Positions 1 through 9,132 are shown, counted from the first letter of the stretch. The stretch is DNA of 39,781 nucleotides from an uncultured Pseudomonadota bacterium (GCA_949295475.1 CASFLC010000121.1:1-39781), one strand, 5' to 3'. The notes: generated by a model from the sequence alone, not told the origin. Numbers and translations: made by a program.

Positions 1-530
1 ACATTAACTTCGCCCACGCCGGGAACGCGCCCCAAACTGTCTTTAATGTTATTTTGAACATAGTCGGACAAATCGTTTTGAGAGTAAGTTCCGTTCGGAG
101 ACAAAATGGAAATCATTCCCAACATGTTTGACGAACGGCTTTTTACCGTCAATCCCTGACGCGTCACCTCCGTCGGCAGCTTTGAAGTGGCCTGCTGGAT
201 ACGGTTTTGAACCTTTACCTGCGCCATGTCGCGGTCGACTCCGACTTTAAAAGTAATGGTCAGAGAATAATTAGAGTTTTCCGACGTGGAATCCATGTAC
301 AGCATATCTTCCACACCGTTGATTTCTTCTTCCAGAGGAATACCGACCGTTTTTGCAATAACCTCGGCGCTGGCTCCGGGATAGCTGGCCGAAACGACGA
401 CTTCCGGAGGCGTAATCTCTGGATACAGCGCAATAGGCAGCGAAAAGACGGAAATGACGCCCGCAAGCGTTAAGACGATGGAAATCACCATCGCAAAACG
501 CGGACGCTCAATAAAAATTCTTGAAAACAT
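1..530 (-). CDS. RND efflux transporter, inner-membrane subunit (HAE1/AcrB family), N-terminal part only
   Basis: Partial gene that runs off the left edge; 176 complete codons from an ATG at 530 are visible. The product is the proton-driven inner-membrane component of a tripartite efflux pump. It opens with the family's typical start MFSRIFIERPRFAMVISIV (first transmembrane helix), followed by LPIALYPEITPP, the YPGASAEV segment, NGVEDMLYM and the VQNRIQQA segment of the porter domain. This closely parallels the complete RND gene at 17,953-21,105. It starts 3 nt after the stop of the upstream membrane-fusion gene, so the two are translationally linked and controlled by the TetR gene at the operon head. 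Whether an outer-membrane factor follows cannot be seen. The family is clear; substrate unknown. Confidence 0.93.
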   Translation of the reverse strand, partial: MFSRIFIERPRFAMVISIVLTLAGVISVFSLPIALYPEITPPEVVVSASYPGASAEVIAKTVGIPLEEEINGVEDMLYMDSTSENSNYSLTITFKVGVDRDMAQVKVQNRIQQATSKLPTEVTRQGLTVKSRSSNMLGMISILSPNGTYSQNDLSDYVQNNIKDSLGRVPGVGEVN

Positions 531-533
531 CGG

Positions 534-1703
534 TTACAGCACCTCCGGCTCAGACTGGACAAGCTGGGCTCGGACTTTCATGCCGTCACGAACTTTCTGC
601 AGTCCCTGGACAATGACTTCGTCATCAGCCTGCAAACCACTGATGACGACTTGCTGATCGCCTATGGTGTCACCGAGGACGACGCGCTTTTCAATAGCGT
701 TACCGTTGCGGTCAACGATCATGACATAATTACCGTTTTTATCCTGCGCCAATGCAGACTGCGGAACCAGAAGCACCATCTGCGGCTCTTTCATTCCGAC
801 GCGAATATCAACGTAGTTTCCCGGAATCAGCAGATTTTCCTGATTTTCGTATTCGGCATAAACGGCTATGGTTGCCGTGTTGCTGTTAACTTCGTTGTCC
901 GTAAAGCGCGACCGCAGGTGGTTGACCAGGACCTTTCCGTTGGGCAGAACGATTTCAGTTAAAAGCTGGCTTTTATTTTGTCCGGGCTTGTACATTTCAC
1001 GCATATTCAGCATATCTTTATCCGAAACCGAGAAAGCGACCCTTATCGGATTAGCCTGAACAATGCGCGCCAGATTGGCCGTCGTCGTATCAACATAGTT
1101 TCCTTCCGTCACCATGGCTTTACCAATGCGGCCGGTAATCGGCGCTTTGATTTCGGTATAATCCAAATCAATTTTTGCCAGTTCCAGATTAGCTTCGGCC
1201 TGGGCAACCGCAGCCTTGGCCTGTAAATAAGTGCTTTCGGAAGTATCCAATGTTGCCTTAGAGGCGTAGTTCTGTTTGCTCAAAGAACTCTGCCGGCGAT
1301 AATCGCGTTCTGCCCGGACCAGGTTGGCCTTGGCGCTGGCCAATTCGGCCTCGCGTAGTTCGACGTTTGCCAGGTAACGTTTTTGCTCAATAACAAACAA
1401 AATATCACCCTCGTTGACCAAGGAACCTTCCTGAAACAGGACCTTTTCGACATACCCGCTCACCTGAGGCTTCAAGTCAACGCTTTTGATGGCTTCGACA
1501 TGGCCGATATAGCTTTTTTTGGGAGAAATATCACGAGTTTCCAGTTTTTGCGTCAAAACGGCCGGTTCACCGCCTTCGGCCATATCGGAAGCTGACATCT
1601 GCGGCGATAATTTGGCTTTAAGGTACCATCCGAATCCGACACATAATCCCAAAATAACAACTTGGCGAATAATCACCCGGTTTTTTATTTTTCCCACTAA
1701 CAT
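534..1703 (-). CDS. RND efflux membrane-fusion protein (periplasmic adaptor, AcrA/MexA family)
   Basis: 389 aa. Periplasmic adaptor linking the RND pump to an outer-membrane channel. It has an N-terminal transmembrane anchor at about residues 12-28 with no lipobox, a lipoyl/biotinyl half-motif (SVDLKPQVSGYVEKVLF, about 73-90), an alpha-hairpin rich in Ala, Glu and Gln (about 110-175), the second lipoyl half (APITGRIGKAMVTEGNYV) and a beta-barrel containing RFTDNEVNSNTATIAVYAEY. Length is normal. The ATG at 1,703 overlaps the TetR stop by 7 nt and the stop lies 3 nt before the RND gene, so tetR-MFP-RND is one transcription unit. It is about the same size as, but distinct from, the second adaptor at 21,105-22,292. 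Confidence 0.93.
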   Translation of the reverse strand: MLVGKIKNRVIIRQVVILGLCVGFGWYLKAKLSPQMSASDMAEGGEPAVLTQKLETRDISPKKSYIGHVEAIKSVDLKPQVSGYVEKVLFQEGSLVNEGDILFVIEQKRYLANVELREAELASAKANLVRAERDYRRQSSLSKQNYASKATLDTSESTYLQAKAAVAQAEANLELAKIDLDYTEIKAPITGRIGKAMVTEGNYVDTTTANLARIVQANPIRVAFSVSDKDMLNMREMYKPGQNKSQLLTEIVLPNGKVLVNHLRSRFTDNEVNSNTATIAVYAEYENQENLLIPGNYVDIRVGMKEPQMVLLVPQSALAQDKNGNYVMIVDRNGNAIEKRVVLGDTIGDQQVVISGLQADDEVIVQGLQKVRDGMKVRAQLVQSEPEVL

Positions 1704-2320
1704 GTTTTTTCTTTCTCCACTTTTACGCCATCCATAATCAAATCAAAGCTTGCTACCATCATGTGAGATAGATTCATAGGATAGAGTCTGGACACAAATA
1801 TGCTCATAACCCCTCGCCAACTGCAAATCAGGATGGTCACTAATTCATCAATGTCAATTTCTGCTCTTATTTCTCCACTTTTTTGCAGAAAAGTCAATGC
1901 TTCTTTTAATTCTTTAAAAGGATAATTGCGGGCTTCTTTTATTTGTTCACTCACCTTTTGCATGATGGTTTCGGACCACTCCATCTGCATTAAAACAAAG
2001 AACAGAAACTTGCAATAATCCTTATCCTGCTCAATGCTTCGGGCGTCTTCTTCCAAAACTCTCCGCAAATCAGCCAGAGTGGTAATTTGTTGTTTTTCAA
2101 TCCCGGCACGATGCGTTCCCAGTTTTTGGCGAATCAATTCTGCCAGCAAATCTGCCTTGTTGCGAAAATGCCAATAAACGGCGCCTTTGGTCAGGTTAAT
2201 CCGTTTGGCTATCTCGTCAAACGTCGTGCGGCTAAATCCTTTTTCATAAAAAATATTTAAGGCCGAAGCCAGAATATCCATTTTGGTTTGTTCGGCTACT
2301 TCTTTTGTTCTTCTTGGCAT
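1697..2320 (-). CDS. TetR/AcrR-family transcriptional repressor of the adjacent efflux operon
   Basis: 207 aa from the ATG at 2,320, chosen because GAGGAC lies just upstream (TGAGGACAGCAATG) and because MPRRTKEVAEQTK is a typical TetR N-terminus; the frame remains open upstream to 2,389 but that part runs through the promoter and operator. The N-terminal helix-turn-helix is clear (TTFDEIAKRINLTKGAVYWHF, about residues 32-52), followed by a helical ligand-binding domain of normal length. It is the first gene of its own operon and overlaps the adaptor gene by 7 nt, which suggests autoregulated repression released by a pump substrate. The ligand cannot be inferred. Confidence 0.9.
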   Translation of the reverse strand: MPRRTKEVAEQTKMDILASALNIFYEKGFSRTTFDEIAKRINLTKGAVYWHFRNKADLLAELIRQKLGTHRAGIEKQQITTLADLRRVLEEDARSIEQDKDYCKFLFFVLMQMEWSETIMQKVSEQIKEARNYPFKELKEALTFLQKSGEIRAEIDIDELVTILICSWRGVMSIFVSRLYPMNLSHMMVASFDLIMDGVKVEKEKTC

Positions 2321-2339
2321 TGCTGTCCTCAAAAAAATA

Positions 2340-2363
2340 TACATACTTCTTCGGCTGTATGTA
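2340..2363. promoter_or_regulatory. AcrR-like operator, 24-bp palindrome
   Basis: TACATAC at 2,340-2,346 and GTATGTA at 2,357-2,363 form a perfect inverted repeat with a 10-bp spacer. Arms and overall length match the known AcrR/TtgR-type operator (TACATAC...GTATGTA, 24 bp). It overlaps the -10 element of the tetR promoter, the expected place for a repressor. A further half-site, GTATGTATA, is at 2,420-2,428. Binding by the neighbouring TetR protein is inferred. Confidence 0.75.
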
Positions 2364-2389
2364 TAGTTAAAAAAACACGTTCCAGTCAA
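2360..2389 (-). promoter_or_regulatory. Promoter of the tetR-MFP-RND operon
   Basis: Reading the minus strand, -35 TTGACT (2,384-2,389) and -10 TATACA (2,360-2,365) are separated by 18 nt. The -10 is embedded in the right arm of the AcrR-like palindrome, giving a simple occlusion mechanism. Upstream DNA is very AT-rich. Confidence 0.65.
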
Positions 2390-2440
2390 GATTTTTTATT
2401 TTCTTTTTTTAAAAAATCGGTATGTATATTTCATAATGCT

Positions 2441-2474
2441 AAAATAAATCCCGGACATGTCCGGGATTTATTTT
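2441..2474. terminator. Perfect 34-bp palindromic terminator after malQ
   Basis: AAAATAAATCCCGGACA is followed immediately by its exact reverse complement, so the whole 34 bp is a perfect palindrome with a GC-rich core and A/T-rich ends on both strands. It begins inside the malQ stop codon and ends the glgB-glgX-malQ transcript. The symmetry means it could also stop transcription from the other direction. Confidence 0.8.
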
Positions 2475-4620
2475 ATCTTTCCTTTTTGATTGCCTCAACG
2501 GCCCGAATATATGCGATATCGCTTTCCAGACGTTCCAACGGAACCGGAAGTTTTCTCCGCCAGTTGGGATGCTTGTCACGATCGGTTCCCGGAAGGTTTT
2601 GCTGCTTTTCTACATAAAGAATATCCTCTGGCATGGCCAAAAACACCTGCGATGCCGTTCGCGACATAAAACGATGCACCGCCTCGACCAGACCTTCGGG
2701 ATAGCCTTCGCCATAGATAAAATTGTTGCCGCGGGGACGATCTTCCGGCCAAACGCCGTTGCTGTCCATGGCAAACAGCAATTTCCACCGGTCAAGTTCC
2801 CTCTTATGATATGCGCCGGTCTTGGCTTCCTCATCAGGGATAAGTCCCAGCGAAAAGCTCAGCTCTATGTCATACCCATACCACCACATTTTGAGCGGCG
2901 CCATATCGTGCGTTCCCACAGAAGCAAAAGCGGCCTTCGGATATTCGGAAGGCGTGAAAAAATCTCCCCAGCCGTTATCGCCGCGTTCCGACCACAAAAC
3001 ACTCAGAGGATGAATGTTTCTTTCGTGCAGGACATCCATAAAACCTTCCGGAACATTACCTATGCACTCCCCGACAATCGCGCATCGGTTAAGATGGCTT
3101 TCCAGCGCAACAATATTGAGCATATCGGCAAAATTGTAAAAGATATAAGTTCCGGGCAGACCGTTATCCGGAATAACGAACAGACGCATCAGGCTCATAA
3201 CATGATCCATGCGGAGAGCTCCGGCATTTTTCATATTGGCCCGCAGAATTTTGATAAACGGCTCGTAGCACTGTTCTTTCAAAACTCTCGGTTCAAATGC
3301 GCCGAGACACCATTTTTGTCCTCCCGGAAAGAATGCGTCCGGCGGCGCACCGGCACCGGCATCTTTGATATAAACCTCAGGGTTGCCCCAAACCTCGGCG
3401 CTGTCTTTGCCGACGCCGACTGCCAAATCGCGATAAAAACCTATTCCGAGCCCCTGCTCCTTTACCACATCTGCCGCGGCGGAGAACTGACGATCGGCCT
3501 CAAACTGCAGATATTTGAAAAATTCGACTCTGTCCTTCTGTTCTTCGGCAAATTTTTTGACCTCGGAAGACCGGGGATTGCGGTACTCTGCCGGCCAGGC
3601 CGTCCAACCGCCCCAAACCTCCTGGCTGAATTTGTCGTAAAGCGTTTGGAAAACGGCCAGACGCTCCAATTCCAGCCCTTGTTCCCGGCAAAACTTTTTG
3701 AAAGCATCTTGTCTGTTTTTATCCTTTCCGCTTTTGAAACGCTGATAACATTTTTCCAACACGCTGATTTTGAGCGGGTAAACTTTGCCATACTGTATTA
3801 ATTCGGAATTGCGCAGTTCGGCAAGCGTTCCTTCTATCAGTTGCAAATCGTTTTCTTCAAATTCGGGAACCCGCTCCACATCAATATATATCGGATTTAG
3901 AAACAGGCGGCTGATGGAAGAATACGGGCTGGCGTTTTCCGGAAAATTATGCATCAGCACATTCAGAGGATTGAGGCCGATAACCGACGCACCTGTTCGG
4001 CCACATATCCGGACGATATTTTCCAAATCCGTAAAATCGCCGACGCCCCAATTGCGGTTGCTTTTGACCGAATAGAGCTGGACGGCGAAACCCCACAGCT
4101 TCCGCTCCATGGCCGGGGGTTCATAACAACGTATCGGCGCCACCGCCAATATCGTTTTGAACTTTTTCCCTTTTACGGAAAGTTCTATGTCATAATATCC
4201 GATTTTAACCGGCGAGGTTATCCGCACATACAGACGGCGCAGATTTTTTCCTTTTATTAATGCGGCTTCCTGACGACTGGATATTTCATAGGCTATTTTT
4301 TCCGCAGTTTTTTCCCCCTTTGCAAAAAGTCTGACATCAAAATACTCATTCTGCCACTCTTCGGGGACAACGATGTCGAACTCTATGTTATCCTGCGGAA
4401 CGACATAAACATTTTCCAGCGTTTGCTGCCAACGGGCGTTTTCCAGCTTATGAAGGGAGTTGGCAATGTCTGTTTCATTGTCCGCCTTGTATCCGAAAGT
4501 TTCAATAAAAAAACGTATGGTTTCGGCGCCGACATCGTATTCTTTGTGCACAAGCCCCCCGTCGCTGAACTTTACGGCGATACCGAGTTTTTTGGCGATG
4601 CCTTCCAATTCATAAGCCAT
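2473..4620 (-). CDS. malQ: 4-alpha-glucanotransferase (amylomaltase, GH77)
   Basis: 715 aa. Transfers alpha-1,4-glucan segments between maltodextrins, so short oligosaccharides released by debranching can be reused. GH77 features: nucleophile Asp about residue 472 in ALRMDHVMSLMRLF, acid/base Glu about 518 in IVGECIGNVPEG, third carboxylate Asp about 572 in ASVGTHDMAPLKMWW, and NPLNVLMHNFPENASPYS for acceptor binding. An N-terminal beta-rich extension of about 165 residues precedes the barrel, as in the longer E. coli-like MalQ proteins. It starts 17 nt after glgX and is the last gene of the glycogen operon, ending in the palindromic terminator. Confidence 0.95.
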   Translation of the reverse strand: MAYELEGIAKKLGIAVKFSDGGLVHKEYDVGAETIRFFIETFGYKADNETDIANSLHKLENARWQQTLENVYVVPQDNIEFDIVVPEEWQNEYFDVRLFAKGEKTAEKIAYEISSRQEAALIKGKNLRRLYVRITSPVKIGYYDIELSVKGKKFKTILAVAPIRCYEPPAMERKLWGFAVQLYSVKSNRNWGVGDFTDLENIVRICGRTGASVIGLNPLNVLMHNFPENASPYSSISRLFLNPIYIDVERVPEFEENDLQLIEGTLAELRNSELIQYGKVYPLKISVLEKCYQRFKSGKDKNRQDAFKKFCREQGLELERLAVFQTLYDKFSQEVWGGWTAWPAEYRNPRSSEVKKFAEEQKDRVEFFKYLQFEADRQFSAAADVVKEQGLGIGFYRDLAVGVGKDSAEVWGNPEVYIKDAGAGAPPDAFFPGGQKWCLGAFEPRVLKEQCYEPFIKILRANMKNAGALRMDHVMSLMRLFVIPDNGLPGTYIFYNFADMLNIVALESHLNRCAIVGECIGNVPEGFMDVLHERNIHPLSVLWSERGDNGWGDFFTPSEYPKAAFASVGTHDMAPLKMWWYGYDIELSFSLGLIPDEEAKTGAYHKRELDRWKLLFAMDSNGVWPEDRPRGNNFIYGEGYPEGLVEAVHRFMSRTASQVFLAMPEDILYVEKQQNLPGTDRDKHPNWRRKLPVPLERLESDIAYIRAVEAIKKER

Positions 4621-4637
4621 TGGCGAATCCTCCTTTG

Positions 4638-6716
4638 TTATTTTTTAATGTCAAAGACCAAGACACTCCATGCCGGAACCCTGATGGTATTTCCGGATGC
4701 AAGTTTTGCTTCGCCGGAAAATTTTTCCGAACTATCCAGCAACAGGCTCCATTCCCACTTTTCCGGCAAAGGAGGAAGCTTCCAGTCCATATCGTTGAAA
4801 TTGGCATTTAAAACGACCAGAACAAAATGTCCGCCGCCGTAAACGCAATAAGACAGAGATTTGCGGCCGCCGTCATGCCAATCTTCGGCGGCAAATTCCG
4901 TTCCGCGTTCGGTATACCAGGCCAAATCCTTATATTCGCTGCGGTCCACCGGTTTGCCGTTAAAAAAGCGGCTGCGATCAAAGATTTTAAGACGCCGGCG
5001 CAGTTTGACGGCTTTTTTAACAAAGCGGGCAAAATTTTTGCTCTCTTCGGTAATGCCTTCCCAAGCAACCCATGTCAGCGCATTGTCCTGACAATAGGGA
5101 TTGTTGTTGCCCAACTGTGTGCGGGCGAATTCATCTCCGGCGACCATCATCGGCGTTCCGAAAGAAAACAAAAGGGTGGCCATCATGGCCCGGGCGCGCT
5201 GCATCCGGTTTTCAATAATCACGGCATTGTCGGTTTCGCCTTCGGCGCCGGAATTCCAGCTCCAGTTGGAATCGTTGCCGTCCTGATTGTTTTCTCCGTT
5301 GCTGCTGTTGTGTTTGTGATTGTAACTGACCAAGTCACGCAGACAAAAGCCGTCATGCGCGGTAATAAAATTGATGCTGGCCCAGATTGCCCGGTTGTGA
5401 TAATCGAAGACATCGCTGGATCCGGTCAGCCGGCTGGCCATCTCGGCCGTCTGGTACAAATCACCTTTCCAAAAACGGCGGATGTTGTCGCGGTATTTGT
5501 CATTCCACTCGGCCCAGCCCGGCAGAAAAGCCCCGACCTGATATCCTCCGAACCCGATATCCCAGGCTTCGGCAATCATTTTGACCTCTTTTAAAACCGG
5601 ATCCTGCGCCACCGCATACATAAAACCGCTGTCTTGCGTAAAAGACGTGTTGCGGCGGGACAAAGTCGGCGCCAAATCGAAACGAAATCCGTCAACATGC
5701 ATCTGCTGCACCCAATAGCGCAGGGAATCCATCACTAACTGCAACACATAGGGATTTTGCAAATTAAAACTGGCGCCGCAGCCGGTAGAATCGTAATAAT
5801 AACGCCGGTTATCCGGATTGAGCGTGTAATAAGAACTGTTGTCGATGCCGCGATAGCATAACGTCGGCCCGAGCTGGTTCCCTTCTCCGGTATGATTGTA
5901 AACCACGTCCAGAATCACCTCCAGTCCGTGATTATGCATCTCTTTAACCAGATCTTTAATCTCGTTAATGTTATTACCGCTCAGATAAGACTGCTCCGGC
6001 GCAAAGAAGCTGAAACTTTCATACCCCCAGTAGTTATCGGTGATATATCCCTTTTTGTGGCGGTTGCCAAAAAAGGCATGAATCGGCATAAACTCGACGG
6101 CCGTGATTCCCAGCCATTTTAAATAATTTAAAACCGAACTATGCCCGAAACCGGCGAAAGTGCCGCGTTTGGCTTCCGGAATGTAGGGCTGGAGTTTGGT
6201 ATAACCGCGCAGGTGCGTTTCATAAATGATGGTTTCTTCAAAACCGTAACGAGGGCGTTTTTCACCATGCCAGTCATAGCTGTCGTCGACAACAACGGAC
6301 TTCGGAACATATGGCGCAGAATCAAGCTCACTAAAAGACAAATCTTTTTCCGGACTGTCAATGTCATATCCGAAAATCGCCTTGTTCCAAATCAACTTGC
6401 CGACCAGTTTTTTGCCGTACGGATCGGTCAGCAGCTTATGATGATTAAAACGCAATCCTTCTTCCGGCTTATACGGCCCGTAAACCCGATAGCCATAAAC
6501 CTGACCGGGTTTGACGCCTGCCAGATAGATATGCCAGATATTATTCTCGCGGCAGGTTATGTTATACCGTTCCAGCTCCTCCGAACCGGAAACATCAAAC
6601 AGGCAAAGTTCCACTTTTTCGGCATGAGCGGAAAACAACGCAAAATTGGTTCCCCCGCCATCGTATGACGCCCCGAGGGGAAAAGATTTTCCGGCCGAAA
6701 TTTTGAAACCCTGCAT
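4638..6716 (-). CDS. glgX: Glycogen debranching enzyme / isoamylase-type (GH13, GlgX)
   Basis: 692 aa from the ATG at 6,716. A GTG at 6,719 is also in frame, but the GGGG ribosome site lies 6 nt before the ATG and only 3 nt before the GTG. Hydrolyses alpha-1,6 branch points of phosphorylase-limit glycogen. An N-terminal CBM48-like domain (SYDGGGTNFALFSAHAEKV) is followed by the GH13 barrel, with nucleophile Asp347 in DGFRFDLAP, acid/base Glu383 in IAEAWD and Asp455 in ITAHDG. DVVYNHTGEGNQLGPTLCYRG is characteristic of GlgX/TreX. The gap to glgB is 14 nt and to malQ 17 nt, indicating a single operon. Confidence 0.95.
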   Translation of the reverse strand: MQGFKISAGKSFPLGASYDGGGTNFALFSAHAEKVELCLFDVSGSEELERYNITCRENNIWHIYLAGVKPGQVYGYRVYGPYKPEEGLRFNHHKLLTDPYGKKLVGKLIWNKAIFGYDIDSPEKDLSFSELDSAPYVPKSVVVDDSYDWHGEKRPRYGFEETIIYETHLRGYTKLQPYIPEAKRGTFAGFGHSSVLNYLKWLGITAVEFMPIHAFFGNRHKKGYITDNYWGYESFSFFAPEQSYLSGNNINEIKDLVKEMHNHGLEVILDVVYNHTGEGNQLGPTLCYRGIDNSSYYTLNPDNRRYYYDSTGCGASFNLQNPYVLQLVMDSLRYWVQQMHVDGFRFDLAPTLSRRNTSFTQDSGFMYAVAQDPVLKEVKMIAEAWDIGFGGYQVGAFLPGWAEWNDKYRDNIRRFWKGDLYQTAEMASRLTGSSDVFDYHNRAIWASINFITAHDGFCLRDLVSYNHKHNSSNGENNQDGNDSNWSWNSGAEGETDNAVIIENRMQRARAMMATLLFSFGTPMMVAGDEFARTQLGNNNPYCQDNALTWVAWEGITEESKNFARFVKKAVKLRRRLKIFDRSRFFNGKPVDRSEYKDLAWYTERGTEFAAEDWHDGGRKSLSYCVYGGGHFVLVVLNANFNDMDWKLPPLPEKWEWSLLLDSSEKFSGEAKLASGNTIRVPAWSVLVFDIKK

Positions 6717-6730
6717 CACAGGCCCCTTTT

Positions 6731-8923
6731 CTATCTAATCGGTTTCAGCACAATGGTCGCCAGCGGCGGCAGCGTGACTTTAATCGAATACTGTTTGCAA
6801 TTCCACGGAACTTCTTCCGCCTGCATGGTCCCTTCGTTTTTAACGCCGCTGCCCCAATAGTTTACATCGTCACTGTTAAAAATTTCCTGATAGCGGCAAT
6901 TTTCGTTGACACCCAGACGATAGTCCTTCCTGACCACCGGCGTGAAATTGCACACGGCTATCAGATAGTCTTCCGGATTATACCCTTTGCGCATATACGA
7001 GATCACGCTATCGTCGGCATTGGAATGATCAATCCACTCAAAACCGCGGTAATCAAAGTCCTGCTGATAAAGCGGCGCATTGCCTTTGTACATCAGATTC
7101 AAATCGCGGACACAGTTCTGCATGCCCTTGTACATCGGATAATCCAACAGAAACCAGCGCAAGCCTTCTTCGGAATTCCACTCCCAATCCTGGGCAAACT
7201 CGCATCCCATAAACAACAGCTTTTTGCCGGGATGCGTAAACATGAACCCGTAATAGGCACGAAGGTTGGCAAATTTCTGCCACTCGTCGCCCGGCATTTT
7301 GGACAGCATCGATCCTTTGCCGTGAACAACCTCATCATGCGAAATCGGCAGAATAAAATTCTCGTTAAAGGCATAAAGCAAGCCAAAGGTCAGCATGCCG
7401 TGGTGATATTTGCGGTGAACGGGGTCGTGCGAAATGTATTTCAGGGTATCGTTCATCCACCCCATGTTCCACTTATAACCAAAGCCAAGGCCGCCCATTG
7501 ACGTCGGACGGGAAACCATCGGCCAGGCCGTCGACTCTTCGGCTATGGTGACGGCTCCTTTGGTCTGGGAATAGGCCAGTTCGTTCATGCGACGCAGAAA
7601 TGCGATGGCTTCAATATTTTCGTTGCCGCCGTAAATATTGGGAATCCACTCACCGTTTTTGCGGGAATAATCCAGATACAGCATTGACGCGACGGCATCT
7701 ACGCGAAGCCCGTCGATATGAAATTCTTTCAGCCAATAGACGGCACTGGCACACAGGAAGTTGGCAACCTCGGTGCGGCCGTAATTATAAATTTTGGTTC
7801 CCCAGTCGGTATGTTCCCCTTTGCGGGGATCGGCATGCTCGTACAAATGCGTGCCGTCAAATTCGTTCAGCCCGTGACCGTCTTTGGGGAAATGGGCCGG
7901 CACCCAGTCCATGATCACAGCGATACCGGCACGGTGAAACGTGTCTATCAGATACCGCAAATCATCAGGCGTTCCGAAGCGGCTGGTCGGCGCAAACATT
8001 CCGACGACCTGATAGCCCCATGAAGCATCCAGAGGATGTTCTGCCAACGGCAAGAACTCGACATGCGTAAAGCCCATATTGACCACATAGGGAACCAGCG
8101 TATCGGCCAGTTCGCGGTACGTCAGATATTCGTTGCCGTCTTTGCGCCGCCAGGAGCCCAGATGCACCTCGTAAATCGACATTGGTTTGTCAAAGGAATT
8201 ATGTTCCTCACGGTATTTCATCCATTCGGAATCGGACCATTCGTAGTTGGTGATGTCATAAACTATCGACGCCGTATTGGGGCGTTTCTCGGCATAAAAA
8301 GCCACAGGATCGGCTTTGACCAGAATTGAATTGTCCTGAGTTTTGATTTCGTATTTGTACAGCTCGCCGTTGGTAATGCCCGGAATAAAAATATCCCACA
8401 CGCCGCAGGTCGGATGTTTGCGCATGGCATTGACGCGGCCGTCCCAGTTGTTGAAATTTCCGACGACGCTTACCCTTTTGGCGTTAGGCGCCCAAACCGC
8501 AAAACTGACGCCGCCGACACCATTCATCTGCGTGGCATGGGCTCCGAGTTTTTTGTACATTTCCAAGTGATTGCCTTCGGCCAGAAGATAGATATCCATA
8601 TCTCCCAGAAACGACGGAAAACGATACGGATCTTCCGCAATATAAACGTTGCCGAGATCATTTTCTATCCGGAATTTATAAGCAAAATTTTCAATCTTGC
8701 CGAGATTTATCTGGTAGAATCCGCGTTCATCCAGTTTTGTCATAAAGCCCAAAGAATTATTATCTTTATCAAGCAGTTCCACCGATTTGGAATGCGGCTG
8801 GTAGGTACGGATAAAAACCTCTTTGCTCCCTTTGTCTTTGTGTATTCCCAACACTGCAAAAACATTACCGTGGTCACCATCGATGACGGCTTCCATTTCC
8901 TCTTTAGACAATAAGTTTTCCAT
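6731..8923 (-). CDS. glgB: 1,4-alpha-glucan branching enzyme (GH13, CBM48)
   Basis: 730 aa, nearly the same length as E. coli GlgB (728). Introduces alpha-1,6 branches in glycogen. Two CBM48-type N-terminal modules (the second containing GGVSFAVWAPNAKRVSVVGNFNNWDGR) precede the catalytic barrel, where Asp409 (GLRVDAVAS), Glu462 (TIAEEST) and Asp530 (ISHDEVVHGKGS) are the predicted catalytic residues. Also present is HPLDASWGYQVVGMFAPTSRFG. First gene of the glgB-glgX-malQ operon, with an AAGGAAG ribosome site 5 nt upstream of the ATG. No glycogen synthase, ADP-glucose pyrophosphorylase or phosphorylase is in the window. Confidence 0.97.
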   Translation of the reverse strand: MENLLSKEEMEAVIDGDHGNVFAVLGIHKDKGSKEVFIRTYQPHSKSVELLDKDNNSLGFMTKLDERGFYQINLGKIENFAYKFRIENDLGNVYIAEDPYRFPSFLGDMDIYLLAEGNHLEMYKKLGAHATQMNGVGGVSFAVWAPNAKRVSVVGNFNNWDGRVNAMRKHPTCGVWDIFIPGITNGELYKYEIKTQDNSILVKADPVAFYAEKRPNTASIVYDITNYEWSDSEWMKYREEHNSFDKPMSIYEVHLGSWRRKDGNEYLTYRELADTLVPYVVNMGFTHVEFLPLAEHPLDASWGYQVVGMFAPTSRFGTPDDLRYLIDTFHRAGIAVIMDWVPAHFPKDGHGLNEFDGTHLYEHADPRKGEHTDWGTKIYNYGRTEVANFLCASAVYWLKEFHIDGLRVDAVASMLYLDYSRKNGEWIPNIYGGNENIEAIAFLRRMNELAYSQTKGAVTIAEESTAWPMVSRPTSMGGLGFGYKWNMGWMNDTLKYISHDPVHRKYHHGMLTFGLLYAFNENFILPISHDEVVHGKGSMLSKMPGDEWQKFANLRAYYGFMFTHPGKKLLFMGCEFAQDWEWNSEEGLRWFLLDYPMYKGMQNCVRDLNLMYKGNAPLYQQDFDYRGFEWIDHSNADDSVISYMRKGYNPEDYLIAVCNFTPVVRKDYRLGVNENCRYQEIFNSDDVNYWGSGVKNEGTMQAEEVPWNCKQYSIKVTLPPLATIVLKPIR

Positions 8924-9043
8924 CTATACTTCCTTAAAATTAACACCATAATTAAGAGCTTAACGGCTTGAATTCCCGGATAAAAAAACAACTTTTTCTT
9001 TTTGCGCTTTTTTATTTTCCCCCGTCGGGAGCCTTTCTAATAA

Positions 9044-9072
9044 TCTATAATTTCTTATAGTTTTAAATGCAA
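9044..9072 (-). promoter_or_regulatory. Candidate promoter of the glgB-glgX-malQ operon
   Basis: On the minus strand, -35 TTGCAT (9,067-9,072) and -10 TATAGA (9,044-9,049) are spaced by 17 nt, about 120 bp upstream of glgB. The 8,924-9,201 intergenic stretch is strongly AT-rich and otherwise holds only this site and the divergent promoter at 9,133-9,160. Assigned by eye; other weaker matches exist. Confidence 0.4.
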
Positions 9073-9132
9073 GCATTTTAACCGGCCGAAAAAAAATATT
9101 TTATAAAGTAAAGAAAATCAGAGGATTAATTA

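Noticed and set aside
2569..3801. 410-codon open frame on the plus strand
   Set aside because: Lies entirely antisense to malQ, whose catalytic motifs are complete; the translation has no recognisable domain.
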